The notes: a model not told the origin generated them from the letters alone. A stretch of 64,000 nt of DNA from Microcosmobacter sp040493455 (GCF_040493455.1 NZ_JANFDA010000001.1:248001-312000); one strand, 5' to 3'. Shown: positions 8,363 to 15,636, counted from the first letter of the stretch. Made by a program: numbers and translations.

Positions 8363-8923
8363 ATGGGATTAACAATTGCAGATGCATACTATTTAAAAGC
8401 AAAAGGTGCATCGTGTGGTTTTTTTAGCGACTGGGAAGAAGTGTGTGAAGCATTAAACTATGCATTATCCTACGATGAAAATCATTGCGCTTCCTTAATG
8501 CTTCTTGGAGATATCTATGCAGCACAGTTGTCTATGTATGAAGATGCTTTCAGATGTTTTGATAAGGTTATAGCTATAGACCCAAACAACATCGAAGTTT
8601 ATGGTAAATATGCCAGATACCTCATCTGGGCAAATGAGGTTGAGCGTGCCGAAAAGCTCATCACTTTTGCATCAAGCATCAAAGCTATGGACAAAGCATA
8701 CATACTATGGCTGTCTGCTTACCTCGAAGATGTAAAAGGGCAATACGAAAACAGTTTAAAGCTCTTGAAAGAAGCAAAACAAAACTGTTACAATGATGGA
8801 TATTTCAACTTCATGAGCAACGAAGAAAAACGCATCAAGAAAAAAATGGAGTTAGAAAAACCCAAGAAAAAGAAGAAAAAAAAGCCTTCAAAAAATAAAA
8901 AGAAGGCCAAAAAAAATGATTAA
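8363..8923 (+). CDS. TPR-repeat protein with lysine-rich tail
   Basis: 186 residues. Helical repeats with TPR spacing fill about residues 5-145 (ALNYALSYDENHCASLMLLG, YEDAFRCFDKVIAIDPNN, ERAEKLITFASS). The last 30 residues are almost pure lysine with a few Ser/Pro/Asn (KPKKKKKKKPSKNKKKAKKND), typical of a nucleic-acid- or ribosome-binding tail. There is no signal peptide, so it is cytoplasmic. It is the first larger gene behind the structured leader and lies 37 bases before the phosphoesterase gene, which suggests co-transcription. A scaffold or RNA-binding role in the cluster is inference; the TPR fold and the basic tail are plain in the sequence. Confidence 0.8.
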   Translation: MGLTIADAYYLKAKGASCGFFSDWEEVCEALNYALSYDENHCASLMLLGDIYAAQLSMYEDAFRCFDKVIAIDPNNIEVYGKYARYLIWANEVERAEKLITFASSIKAMDKAYILWLSAYLEDVKGQYENSLKLLKEAKQNCYNDGYFNFMSNEEKRIKKKMELEKPKKKKKKKPSKNKKKAKKND

Positions 8924-8960
8924 AAAATTAATGCTTCAAAGCATATAAAAACATAATAAA

Positions 8961-9518
8961 ATGAATTTAACAAGAAACATATATTTCACTTCAGACCATC
9001 ACTTTGGTCATGAGAACATCATTAAGTTCACCAACCGTCCATTTGGTAGTGTAGAAGAAATGGACCAGGAACTCATAAGGCGCTGGAATAGCAGGGTCAA
9101 TAAACACGATAAGGTGTATCACCTAGGTGATTTTGGCCTATGCAAAGCCCATCGCATGAAAGAAATACTCGATCAGCTCAATGGTCAAATATTCTTAATA
9201 CGAGGCAATCATGAAGGTGCGGCCCTAGCGAATCCCAATAGGTTCGAATGGATTAAGGATTACTTTGAACTCAATGTTAATGATGCAGACGCTCCAAATG
9301 GCAAGCGCAAGATCATACTCTTGCACTACGCGATGAGAGTTTGGCGATCGAGTTTTAGAGGAACATGGCACCTTTACGGTCATTCGCATGGAAGCTTACC
9401 CGACGATGAAACCATGAACAGTTTTGATGTCGGAGTAGATTGCCACGACTTCTACCCTATTACTTACGAGGAGGTCAAGCAAATTATGAGTCATAAGAAA
9501 TGGGAACCGCCTTTTTAG
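8961..9518 (+). CDS. Calcineurin-like metallophosphoesterase
   Basis: 185 residues with the full metal-binding set of the family: D12 and H14 in SDHHFGH, D57 in HLGDFGL, N83/H84 in RGNHE, H122 in LLHYAM and H141/H143 in YGHSHG. It is close to the short single-domain phosphoesterases often annotated as YfcE-like or as phage/RNA-repair phosphatases. These hydrolyse phosphomonoesters or diesters, and some act on RNA ends such as 2',3'-cyclic phosphate. Position between the TPR protein and genes flanking tRNA-like RNAs, under a WYL regulator, makes an RNA-end substrate plausible. That substrate is inferred; the hydrolase fold is certain. Confidence 0.9.
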   Translation: MNLTRNIYFTSDHHFGHENIIKFTNRPFGSVEEMDQELIRRWNSRVNKHDKVYHLGDFGLCKAHRMKEILDQLNGQIFLIRGNHEGAALANPNRFEWIKDYFELNVNDADAPNGKRKIILLHYAMRVWRSSFRGTWHLYGHSHGSLPDDETMNSFDVGVDCHDFYPITYEEVKQIMSHKKWEPPF

Positions 9519-9554
9519 GGGTAGTATTCCCAAATAAATTGTAAATTATTTTTA

Positions 9555-9600
9555 CTGCGCAAAAAGATTGCGTAAATCGTTAAAATATTTGCGCAGTAAT
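9555..9600. promoter_or_regulatory. Putative WYL operator inside the cluster, with promoter
   Basis: The inverted repeat TGCGCA-N7-TGCGTA at 9556-9574 matches the site at 7906-7926. A further arm, TTTGCGCAGTAA (9588-9599), is an exact inverted repeat of TTACTGCGCAAA (9552-9563). TTG at 9589-9591 is spaced 17 bases from GGCTTTG (to 9616), a weak sigma-A -7 box, so the operator would overlap the -33 element of a promoter for the 224-residue gene. Confidence 0.5.
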
Positions 9601-9649
9601 CTTAAAAGAGGCTTTGGTTGTAATACACCTTGGTAAAAGAAAAGAGAAG

Positions 9650-10324
9650 ATGAATAATCAAGAATTAGATACAATAAATAATCTTTATAAGGTCTTTAGT
9701 CCTTACACTGTTATAGGTGATTTGTCCGATAGAAGTTGCCCTTGTTGTATAGATCGTTTGGACAGAAAAGCACTTTTTTCTAAACCTCTTAGAGAACTTT
9801 CTGAAGATGATTTGGGATTCTACATGAGAAAAGCAATCACAACTTTGGGTTCCGTTAATGATTACAAACATTTTTTGCCTAGAATATTAGAGCTTGTTGC
9901 ACTATCATCAGAGGTTAAAGATGATTTTATCGATTTTGAAAAGCTTAATTATGGTAATTGGTTATCATGGAAAGAAGAGGAAGTTTTCGCAATTAAATTG
10001 TTTTTCACGACGCTTTTAAAAAATGCTCTGGAAACCAATTCTAAAAATATGGATGATTATATCTTGCTTAATTTAATTTATAATGAAGACTCTCTATCAG
10101 AAACGCTTTTAGAGTCTGATAGTGAAAGATTGATTCAGAATATTATTGACTATGCCTTAAATATTGGTAATAATAGAATAGATGAAAGGTTAGCAAACAT
10201 ATATTCAGACAGAAGAATATTAGACAAAATTGAACATCTATTCTTAAATGCAAAAAATAAAGATGAAGCCAATAGAATATCTATTGCATATTCAATACTA
10301 GAAAACAAAAACGATGACGCTTAA
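9650..10324 (+). CDS. Uncharacterised protein, 224 residues
   Basis: The ATG at 9650 is preceded by an A/G-rich stretch (AGAAAAGAGAAG) and is preferred over an in-frame TTG at 9614. The N-terminal region holds a CPCC motif (DRSCPCCIDR, about residue 30-39), then LRELSEDDLGFYMRKAI and DYKHFLPRILEL. I have the impression of a widespread family of unnamed cytoplasmic proteins with this CPCC/HFLPR pattern, but I cannot name a function. The C-terminal half is helical with no motif I recognise. The gene overlaps the next by 11 bases, so the two are translationally coupled. An operator-like repeat and a weak promoter lie just upstream. Confidence 0.75.
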   Translation: MNNQELDTINNLYKVFSPYTVIGDLSDRSCPCCIDRLDRKALFSKPLRELSEDDLGFYMRKAITTLGSVNDYKHFLPRILELVALSSEVKDDFIDFEKLNYGNWLSWKEEEVFAIKLFFTTLLKNALETNSKNMDDYILLNLIYNEDSLSETLLESDSERLIQNIIDYALNIGNNRIDERLANIYSDRRILDKIEHLFLNAKNKDEANRISIAYSILENKNDDA

Positions 10325-11015
10325 AGTCCATAAACTAATTCAACTCATCAAGGAATCAGAATCTCTGTGTTCTAAAGACTGGTTAGCTATTAATGCTGCA
10401 TTTTTTCAGGATGAACACATATTATTGTTTGCAAAACGGTTGATGTATTACTATGAACACGGCGCTTCTAAGGTGTTACCACTTCCCAATTTTTCTGAAG
10501 AAGTAACCCCAGATGTGATGGATTCTTTTTTAGTATTTGAACCTATGATTGAAGCATTGCAGCAACGAGGTTTTACTGATGATAATACCAATAGAAGTTT
10601 GGTTTCAAAAACTATTCAAGAAGTAGCGTTTGAACATATACTTGTAATCATGGGGCAACGGCAAACACCTTCAACCATAAAAACAGTTGAAGGATTACCA
10701 TTAAAAAAGGATGCGTTATTAGAAGGTTGTTTTAAGCCTTTCAATAACCAAATTAGTGTAGGCGTAAGAGCTTGGGAAAAACATACAGACAGAACAGAAG
10801 ATACCTTTTGGGGAGATGTAAAAGGATCTCCCCAAGAAAAACAAGAGAATGTAAAAGCAATTATTACTAATATTATGAATAATTATACATGGTGGAATAC
10901 TTTTCATCATTATAAGCATGGTATTGTATATGAAATAAGAATAGAAAGTGGTCATGGGATGCGATGGTCGTATCCAGATCAATTATTAATCGGATTTTTA
11001 GAACCATTTTTATAA
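10314..11015 (+). CDS. Uncharacterised protein, 233 residues
   Basis: A soluble protein with no signal or membrane segment. The last 30 residues carry a distinctive pattern, ESGHGMRWS followed by LLIGFLEPF, which looks like a conserved core (Arg/Trp-rich beta hairpin). The middle has FWGDVKGSPQEK and TWWNTFHHY. I do not recognise a named family with known activity. It overlaps the upstream gene by 11 bases and ends 8 bases before the SDR gene, so the three form one translational unit. Its conserved context with the SDR protein and tRNA-like genes suggests a shared process, but no activity can be assigned from sequence alone. Confidence 0.72.
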   Translation: MTLKVHKLIQLIKESESLCSKDWLAINAAFFQDEHILLFAKRLMYYYEHGASKVLPLPNFSEEVTPDVMDSFLVFEPMIEALQQRGFTDDNTNRSLVSKTIQEVAFEHILVIMGQRQTPSTIKTVEGLPLKKDALLEGCFKPFNNQISVGVRAWEKHTDRTEDTFWGDVKGSPQEKQENVKAIITNIMNNYTWWNTFHHYKHGIVYEIRIESGHGMRWSYPDQLLIGFLEPFL

Positions 11016-11023
11016 ATTGAGTC

Positions 11024-12379
11024 ATGGATCAATATAATTTTTCAGCAAAAGAATGGGAATCTTGTCTTAAGGTCTTATCCGAACTTAAGGACAATCCATT
11101 AGACAATCCAGATAATCAAACCTTTGGCACATTGATTTCTAAGATTCATAAAAGTGCTAAAAAACAAAACCGATCAGTAAGTTATAAAGCCAAACGCACT
11201 CATGATTTGAATGTACTCAAGAGCTCAAAAATTGCACAGAATGCTATCAATAATATTACTGAGTATAATGGACTGCATAAGGAAGAACAGTCTTATGAAA
11301 CTATAAATATTCCTAAAAACTGCTATTCGTGTAATGCATCTTACAATCAAATACACTCATATTATAATCGCTTATGCCCAACTTGTGCGGAGCTGAATTA
11401 TGACAATCGTTTTAAAATGGTTGATCTCACCTCCAGAAATGTAATTGTCACTGGTGGTCGCGTAAAAATAGGTTATGCTACGGCATTACGCTTTTTAAGA
11501 TGCAATGCCAATGTGTTGGTAACAACACGTTTTCCTGCTTCAGCATTAAGCCTGTTTCAACAAGAAGACGATTATGAGCAATGGTGTGATAATCTTACAG
11601 TATATGGTTTAGATCTTAAACATTTAAAATCTGTAGAAGATTTCATCACTTATTATAAATCCAATTATAACACGCTGGATATCTTAATCAATAATGCAGC
11701 GCAGACCATTAAATATTCCGATCAATATTATCAACCTATCATCGAAAAAGAGGAACAATTGTTATTGGGATATGACAATTCTCAAAAGCTTGTAGCAAAC
11801 CAAACACCTGTAGCGCAACATGTAAAAGCATTGGTCTCGGTAAATGATTTAGAATTGAAGTTGAACCGTTTTGGGCAACCTATAGATTTGAGTTCTAAAA
11901 ATAGTTGGAACTCTACTTTGGAGGATGTTTCGATGTATGAATTGGTCGAGGTGAATTTGATTAATCAAATCTCACCATACTTCTTGATTAAAGAACTGAC
12001 GCCTTTAATGAAAGCATCAGCATTTGAAGAAAAGTTCATTATTAATGTCACCTCATCCGAGGGACAGTTTAGCTACGATAATAAGACGATTTTTCATCCA
12101 CATACCAATATGACCAAAGCAGCTTTAAACATGCTGACCCGAACTTCTGCTAAAGAATATGAAAAGCATCATATTTACATGAATGCAGTAGATGTTGGTT
12201 GGGTGTCTACAGGTGCCATTGAAAGCTTAAGGAAAAAACAATATGATCGTGGTTATATTCCACCTTTGGATCCTGTAGATGGTGCCTCTAGAGTTTTTCA
12301 GCCTATTCTAGAAACCTTAACCCAAAAGCATACATTTGTTGGTAAACTATTGAAAAATTATAAAATCGAAGACTGGTAA
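11024..12379 (+). CDS. Zinc-ribbon / short-chain dehydrogenase-like fusion lacking the catalytic Tyr
   Basis: 451 residues. An N-terminal helical region (1-95) leads to a CxxC...CxxC zinc ribbon (C100, C103, C118, C121). A Rossmann SDR domain follows: nucleotide motif TGGRVKIG (143-150), NNAA (223-226) and the Ser region NVTSSEGQ (341-348). Where SDR enzymes have YxxxK, this protein has TNMTK (T361 to K365), so the catalytic tyrosine is replaced by threonine. I recall related proteins with HTNMxKAALNM, so the change is probably a family trait and not damage. It may bind NAD(P) or another nucleotide without classical dehydrogenase chemistry. Only 11 bases separate its stop from the first tRNA-like gene. 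Confidence 0.82.
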   Translation: MDQYNFSAKEWESCLKVLSELKDNPLDNPDNQTFGTLISKIHKSAKKQNRSVSYKAKRTHDLNVLKSSKIAQNAINNITEYNGLHKEEQSYETINIPKNCYSCNASYNQIHSYYNRLCPTCAELNYDNRFKMVDLTSRNVIVTGGRVKIGYATALRFLRCNANVLVTTRFPASALSLFQQEDDYEQWCDNLTVYGLDLKHLKSVEDFITYYKSNYNTLDILINNAAQTIKYSDQYYQPIIEKEEQLLLGYDNSQKLVANQTPVAQHVKALVSVNDLELKLNRFGQPIDLSSKNSWNSTLEDVSMYELVEVNLINQISPYFLIKELTPLMKASAFEEKFIINVTSSEGQFSYDNKTIFHPHTNMTKAALNMLTRTSAKEYEKHHIYMNAVDVGWVSTGAIESLRKKQYDRGYIPPLDPVDGASRVFQPILETLTQKHTFVGKLLKNYKIEDW

Positions 12380-12390
12380 ATCTAAAGGTA

Positions 12391-12464
12391 GGGAACGTTA
12401 GTTCAACTGGAAGAACGCAGGACCGTCACTCCTGAAGTTGTGGGTTCGAATCTCACACGTTCTC
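12391..12464 (+). tRNA. tRNA-like gene 1, anticodon GUC (Asp-like), C33 variant
   Basis: A full cloverleaf can be drawn. Acceptor: 12392-12398 with 12457-12463, plus an eighth G12391-C12464 pair like G-1:C73. D arm: GTTC/GAAC with loop AACTGGAA containing A14, G18, G19 and A21. Anticodon arm: CAGGA/TCCTG with loop CCGTCAC. Variable loop: AAGTT. T arm: GTGGG/CTCAC with loop TTCGAAT. The anticodon GTC reads as Asp and the loop differs from usual tRNA-Asp only at position 33, C for the near-invariant U. No CCA is encoded (TAC follows). It lies between two protein genes of one operon. It may be a decoy, sensor or substrate RNA and not a translational tRNA. Confidence 0.8.
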
Positions 12465-12481
12465 TACTGTTTTAAAATATT

Positions 12482-12554
12482 TTGGGTGCTAGCTCAACTG
12501 GAAGAGCGCCTGCCCACCAAGCAGGAGGTATGGGTTCAAGTCTCATGCACCCAA
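12482..12554 (+). tRNA. tRNA-like gene 2, anticodon ACC (Gly-like), C33 variant
   Basis: Cloverleaf: acceptor 12483-12489 with 12547-12553, all seven pairs Watson-Crick, and an optional eighth pair T12482-A12554. D arm: GCTC/GAGC with the same loop AACTGGAA as gene 1. Anticodon arm: CCTGC/GCAGG with loop CCACCAA. T arm: ATGGG/CTCAT with loop TTCAAGT. The anticodon would be ACC (Gly box), which bacteria do not normally use, and position 33 is again C. No CCA is encoded. It ends 15 bases before the ATP-grasp start. The shared D loop and C33 suggest both genes serve one dedicated function. Confidence 0.8.
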
Positions 12555-12569
12555 ACATTATTAAATTTA

Positions 12570-13304
12570 ATGAAAAACATAATAGTATTATCACCCAACT
12601 TCTCTGAAGATTCATTAATAATTAACAATGCTGCAATACATTCATCTTACAGAACTATGCGCTTTGGAAGCTGGACTATTCCTGAGACTGAACGAGAAAA
12701 TGTAATTGCAGTTTATGGTGAAGATCTTTTTACAACTGTTGTTGCAGACCAATGCGGTTTTGAGTTATTGAAACCCAATAATGATTGGCTTGCTCATATT
12801 GCTTATGATTATACTTTGCGAAACATTCAGTATGATACATTTGGCAATATTAAAACCTCAATAAACAAATTCATAAAGCCTGTAGATTTTAAGTTTTTCC
12901 CAGCAGGTGTTTACAAAGAGGTTAGTGATATTCAAGGTTTTAAAACTATTGACAACTGCATTGAAGTCTTTGTCTCTGATGTGGTTGATTGGAGCATAGA
13001 GATTCGTTGCTTTATCGTGAATAGAACTATGGTTACATGGTCTACATATATTTATGATGGAAAGATTCATTTGACAAATCAAATTAAAGATTCAGAAGAA
13101 AAAGGAATGATGGATTTCTTGTCAACCTTCTTATCCGATTCAAATATCAAGCTACCAAAATCTGTTGTAATTGATATAGGTTTTATTCCGAATAAAGGCT
13201 GGGCTTTGATTGAAGCCAATCCCGTTTGGAGCTCAGGAGTATATGCCTGTGATCCAATAAAAGTAATCGATGCTATTGTTGAAAGTTGCCAACATAAAGA
13301 TTAA
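12570..13304 (+). CDS. ATP-grasp ligase, R2K-clade-like
   Basis: 244 residues from the ATG at 12570; the frame stays open upstream through the tRNA-like genes, but the N-terminus MKNIIVLSPNFSED fits an ATP-grasp pre-domain. The catalytic core has the metal- and ATP-binding residues of the superfamily: D202 in VVIDIGF and E215/N217 in ALIEANP, with candidate nucleotide-binding lysines at K103 and K108 and EVFVSDVVDWSIEIRCFI (132-149). This matches my memory of the R2K amidoligase clade. ATP-grasp enzymes make amide, ester or phosphoryl bonds through acyl-phosphates. Lying 15 bases after a tRNA-like gene and overlapping DUF434 by one base (TAATG), it could ligate a group to RNA or to a peptide; the substrate is unknown. 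Confidence 0.78.
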   Translation: MKNIIVLSPNFSEDSLIINNAAIHSSYRTMRFGSWTIPETERENVIAVYGEDLFTTVVADQCGFELLKPNNDWLAHIAYDYTLRNIQYDTFGNIKTSINKFIKPVDFKFFPAGVYKEVSDIQGFKTIDNCIEVFVSDVVDWSIEIRCFIVNRTMVTWSTYIYDGKIHLTNQIKDSEEKGMMDFLSTFLSDSNIKLPKSVVIDIGFIPNKGWALIEANPVWSSGVYACDPIKVIDAIVESCQHKD

Positions 13305-14008
13305 TGACTACCAGGAACCGAGGAAAAAATAGTAATGACGATGTTCTGTTTGGGGCAGAAAAAATTCAACAAAAGCTCAAAGACGCTATAGCAGATATGA
13401 CATACCTGCTCACTAGAGGCTATGCAGAAAAGTCATCACTGCAATTAGTTGGCAACAAACATAGGCTCAATGTGCGACAGCAACAAGCTGTACAAGGCAT
13501 GAGTGCTTCACAACAACAAATTCGGCAAAGAACCACTAGTTGTGTTGCTTTGAATAATATCTCTAATCAACCCATAGCCATAGATGGTTTCAATTTGCTA
13601 ATCATTTTAGAAAGTGCCTTGTCTGGTGCCTATGTGTTTAGAGGTCTCGATGATGCTTATAGAGACCTTTCGGGAGTTCATGGCACTTATAAGCGCGTAC
13701 AACAAACAGAACGTGCATTGCTTTTGGTTGGTAACATTCTCAAAGAGAATAATGTGCTTTGGGTCTTTGACAAGCCTGTTTCCAATAGTGGTCGACTAAA
13801 AATATTGCTTAGGGAAATTGCCAAAAAGCATGGCTTTCATTGGGAGGTTATTCTAGAAAACAATCCTGATAAATTCTTAGTTAACAGCAAATCTATTGTT
13901 GTAAGTTCAGACGCCTGGATATTAGACAGAGCTGAGCGTTGGCTCAATTTAGGAAAGCACATTATTGAAAATCATATTGATACTCCCGAAATTATAGAAT
14001 CTCAGTAA
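13304..14008 (+). CDS. DUF434-family protein with PIN/NYN-like acidic motifs
   Basis: 234 residues. The first 80 residues are helical and match my memory of DUF434 (LTRGYAEKSSLQLVGNKHRL, RQQQAVQGMSAS). The rest has three spaced acidic segments resembling a PIN/NYN-type nuclease: IDGFNLLI (D94), LWVFDKPVSNSGRLK (D156) and IVVSSDAWILDRA (D203). A metal-dependent RNase or RNA-binding activity is therefore plausible but not shown. Its ATG overlaps the ATP-grasp stop (TAATG), indicating coupling. Its 3' end overlaps the convergent GreA-like gene by 17 bases, closing the cluster. It is soluble, with no signal peptide. Confidence 0.75.
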   Translation: MTTRNRGKNSNDDVLFGAEKIQQKLKDAIADMTYLLTRGYAEKSSLQLVGNKHRLNVRQQQAVQGMSASQQQIRQRTTSCVALNNISNQPIAIDGFNLLIILESALSGAYVFRGLDDAYRDLSGVHGTYKRVQQTERALLLVGNILKENNVLWVFDKPVSNSGRLKILLREIAKKHGFHWEVILENNPDKFLVNSKSIVVSSDAWILDRAERWLNLGKHIIENHIDTPEIIESQ

Positions 14009-14441
14009 TTTCAAACTCTTGTGTTCTGAATTTTACAGTCGCACCTACTGTATTGCCAAGTAGTAATTTGCCAATTGGCGTATTAGGAGAAATGGCAAAA
14101 AAATGTTGGTTATTATACACAATCTCTCCAGCACTAACGGCTAAAAAATAATTCGCTTTGGTTGTATACACAACACTTCCCAAGCCAATATGATTAGATT
14201 GTTTTGTGATATCAATTTTAGAAAGTATTTCTTTTAGTTTTTGAATTTCTGCCAACTGATTTCCTGCTTTTTCACGTTCCAATTGAAGCATTGCTCTGCC
14301 AGTTTCATGCTTGTCTCCTGCAGTGCTTTTGGTTTCAGTTGTTAATGCTTCTTGAATTTCGTTTATAGTCCTTTGAACTGTTTGAAGTCTAGACTCAACA
14401 AAATCCGAGCATTGTTTATATAACGATTCTTTTACAGTCAT
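13992..14441 (-). CDS. GreA/GreB-family transcript cleavage factor-like protein
   Basis: 149 residues. The N-terminal half (to about 75) is a long coiled coil with acidic residues (KSTAGDKHETGRAMLQLEREK), and the C-terminal half is a small beta domain (GSVVYTTKANYFLAVSAGEI, SPNTPIGKLLLGNTVGATV) like the FKBP-like Gre domain, including the conserved SP-NTPIG-LLG pattern. Gre factors bind the secondary channel of RNA polymerase. This one is divergent from canonical GreA, so it may be a Gre-like accessory factor. It starts two bases after the FAD oxidoreductase stop, so the two form an operon, and it overlaps the DUF434 gene tail to tail. Confidence 0.78.
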   Translation of the reverse strand: MTVKESLYKQCSDFVESRLQTVQRTINEIQEALTTETKSTAGDKHETGRAMLQLEREKAGNQLAEIQKLKEILSKIDITKQSNHIGLGSVVYTTKANYFLAVSAGEIVYNNQHFFAISPNTPIGKLLLGNTVGATVKFRTQEFEITEIL

Positions 14442-14443
14442 GT

Positions 14444-15553
14444 TTATACCAAACTGGCTAAGTCTTTCCCTACCAAACTACCAATCGCAACACCCATTCC
14501 ACCTAGCCTTACTCCGCAAAACACATTATTGGACAACTGCTTTACGATTGGCTTCTTTTGAACCCCCACCCCCATGATTCCGCTCCATCTATGCTCTATT
14601 TCAAATGGTGTACTAGGTAAAATTGTAGTTTTTAAAATATCTTCAAGCTTCTCTTGTACTAGTTGAGTTTGTCCAAAATCTGTAGTTTCTTCAGCCTTAA
14701 AATCCAGATTCCGCCCACCACCAAACAAGACTCTATCATCAATATTCCTAAAATAGTAATAGCCTTTATCCAGATGAAATGCCCCCTTTATATGAAGATC
14801 TTTAATCGGCTTCGTAATTAATACTTGTGCTCTTGCCGGTTTTACATTTTCATTTAAAAGTTGAGCCGCAAAACCATTATTCGCAATCAATAATTTAGAG
14901 GCTGAGAATTCAAATTGATTCGTACTAATAAAAACCCTATCATTTTCTTCTGAAAAGGATTCCATAGTAATATTATTCAGGATGTTGATGTCTGCTTGCC
15001 TTACCTTGTTCAATAATGCTTGCATCATCTTGCCTGTATCTAGCTGTCCTTCAAACTGATTAAAGATATATTGTGTTTCCACATTACTGAAATCAAACAG
15101 ATTTGGTTTCAAACTAAATACCTCATCATCAAATAGTGGCTTCAATAGTGTGTTAATCTTGTCTTTATTAGAGACGCATTCCTGAAAGAGTTCATCTTCA
15201 GAAAGAAAAACTTCATAACCACCATAGGCTTTGTAATCGATAATTGCATCTCCTAAGGTTTCTCTCAGCACTTTTAATCCTTGTACGCGATCTTTTACTA
15301 GTCCCAAGACTTCTTCTTCAGAATGTGTTTTTAAATCGTTCAGTAACTCACTCAAACTCCCAAAGCAGGCAAAGCCAGCATTTTTAGTACTTGCACCTTG
15401 TGGTAAATATCCTTTTTCTAGTACTAAAATCTTGGATTCAGGGAATCGATGTCGCAATTGTAGTGCACAGTTTAAACCAACAATCCCACTCCCAACAATA
15501 GCAAAATCTATGTTAGTTAGCCATGATTTTAATTCCCAATATGATAGATTCAT
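14444..15553 (-). CDS. FAD-dependent oxidoreductase (DAO family)
   Basis: 369 residues. The N-terminal dinucleotide-binding motif FAIVGSGIVGLNCALQL (about 17-33) and the GxxAxxGxxxxG-like turn EKGYLPQGASTKNAGFACFG place it in the D-amino acid oxidase/glycine oxidase family. The C-terminus holds the second FAD contact (CGVRLGGMGVAIGSLVG). These enzymes oxidise amines or amino acids; substrate is unknown. It is cytoplasmic, with no signal peptide. It shares an operon with the Gre-like gene and is divergent from atpD, with a 145-base gap that holds the atpD promoter. Confidence 0.85.
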   Translation of the reverse strand: MNLSYWELKSWLTNIDFAIVGSGIVGLNCALQLRHRFPESKILVLEKGYLPQGASTKNAGFACFGSLSELLNDLKTHSEEEVLGLVKDRVQGLKVLRETLGDAIIDYKAYGGYEVFLSEDELFQECVSNKDKINTLLKPLFDDEVFSLKPNLFDFSNVETQYIFNQFEGQLDTGKMMQALLNKVRQADINILNNITMESFSEENDRVFISTNQFEFSASKLLIANNGFAAQLLNENVKPARAQVLITKPIKDLHIKGAFHLDKGYYYFRNIDDRVLFGGGRNLDFKAEETTDFGQTQLVQEKLEDILKTTILPSTPFEIEHRWSGIMGVGVQKKPIVKQLSNNVFCGVRLGGMGVAIGSLVGKDLASLV

Positions 15554-15606
15554 TTCCTCTTAAAAATAGACTCTAAAAATAGCTTGAATAATAAATAAAA
15601 AATAGC

Positions 15607-15636
15607 TTAATTATTAAAACAAAACTTTTATCTTTG
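15607..15636 (+). promoter_or_regulatory. Promoter of atpDC
   Basis: The -7 box TATCTTTG (15629-15636) is an exact TAnnTTTG. A TTA at 15607-15609, 19 bases upstream, takes the place of the -33 TTG. The start codon is 63 bases downstream. Confidence 0.65.

Noticed and set aside
12391..12554. Ordinary translational tRNA-Asp and tRNA-Gly
   Set aside because: C33 in both, the ACC anticodon and the operon setting argue against normal use, although it cannot be ruled out without expression data.
12438..12569. N-terminal extension of the ATP-grasp frame through the tRNA-like genes
   Set aside because: The codons overlap both tRNA cloverleaves and use a non-ATG start. The ATG at 12570 follows directly after tRNA-like 2 and gives a typical ATP-grasp N-terminus.
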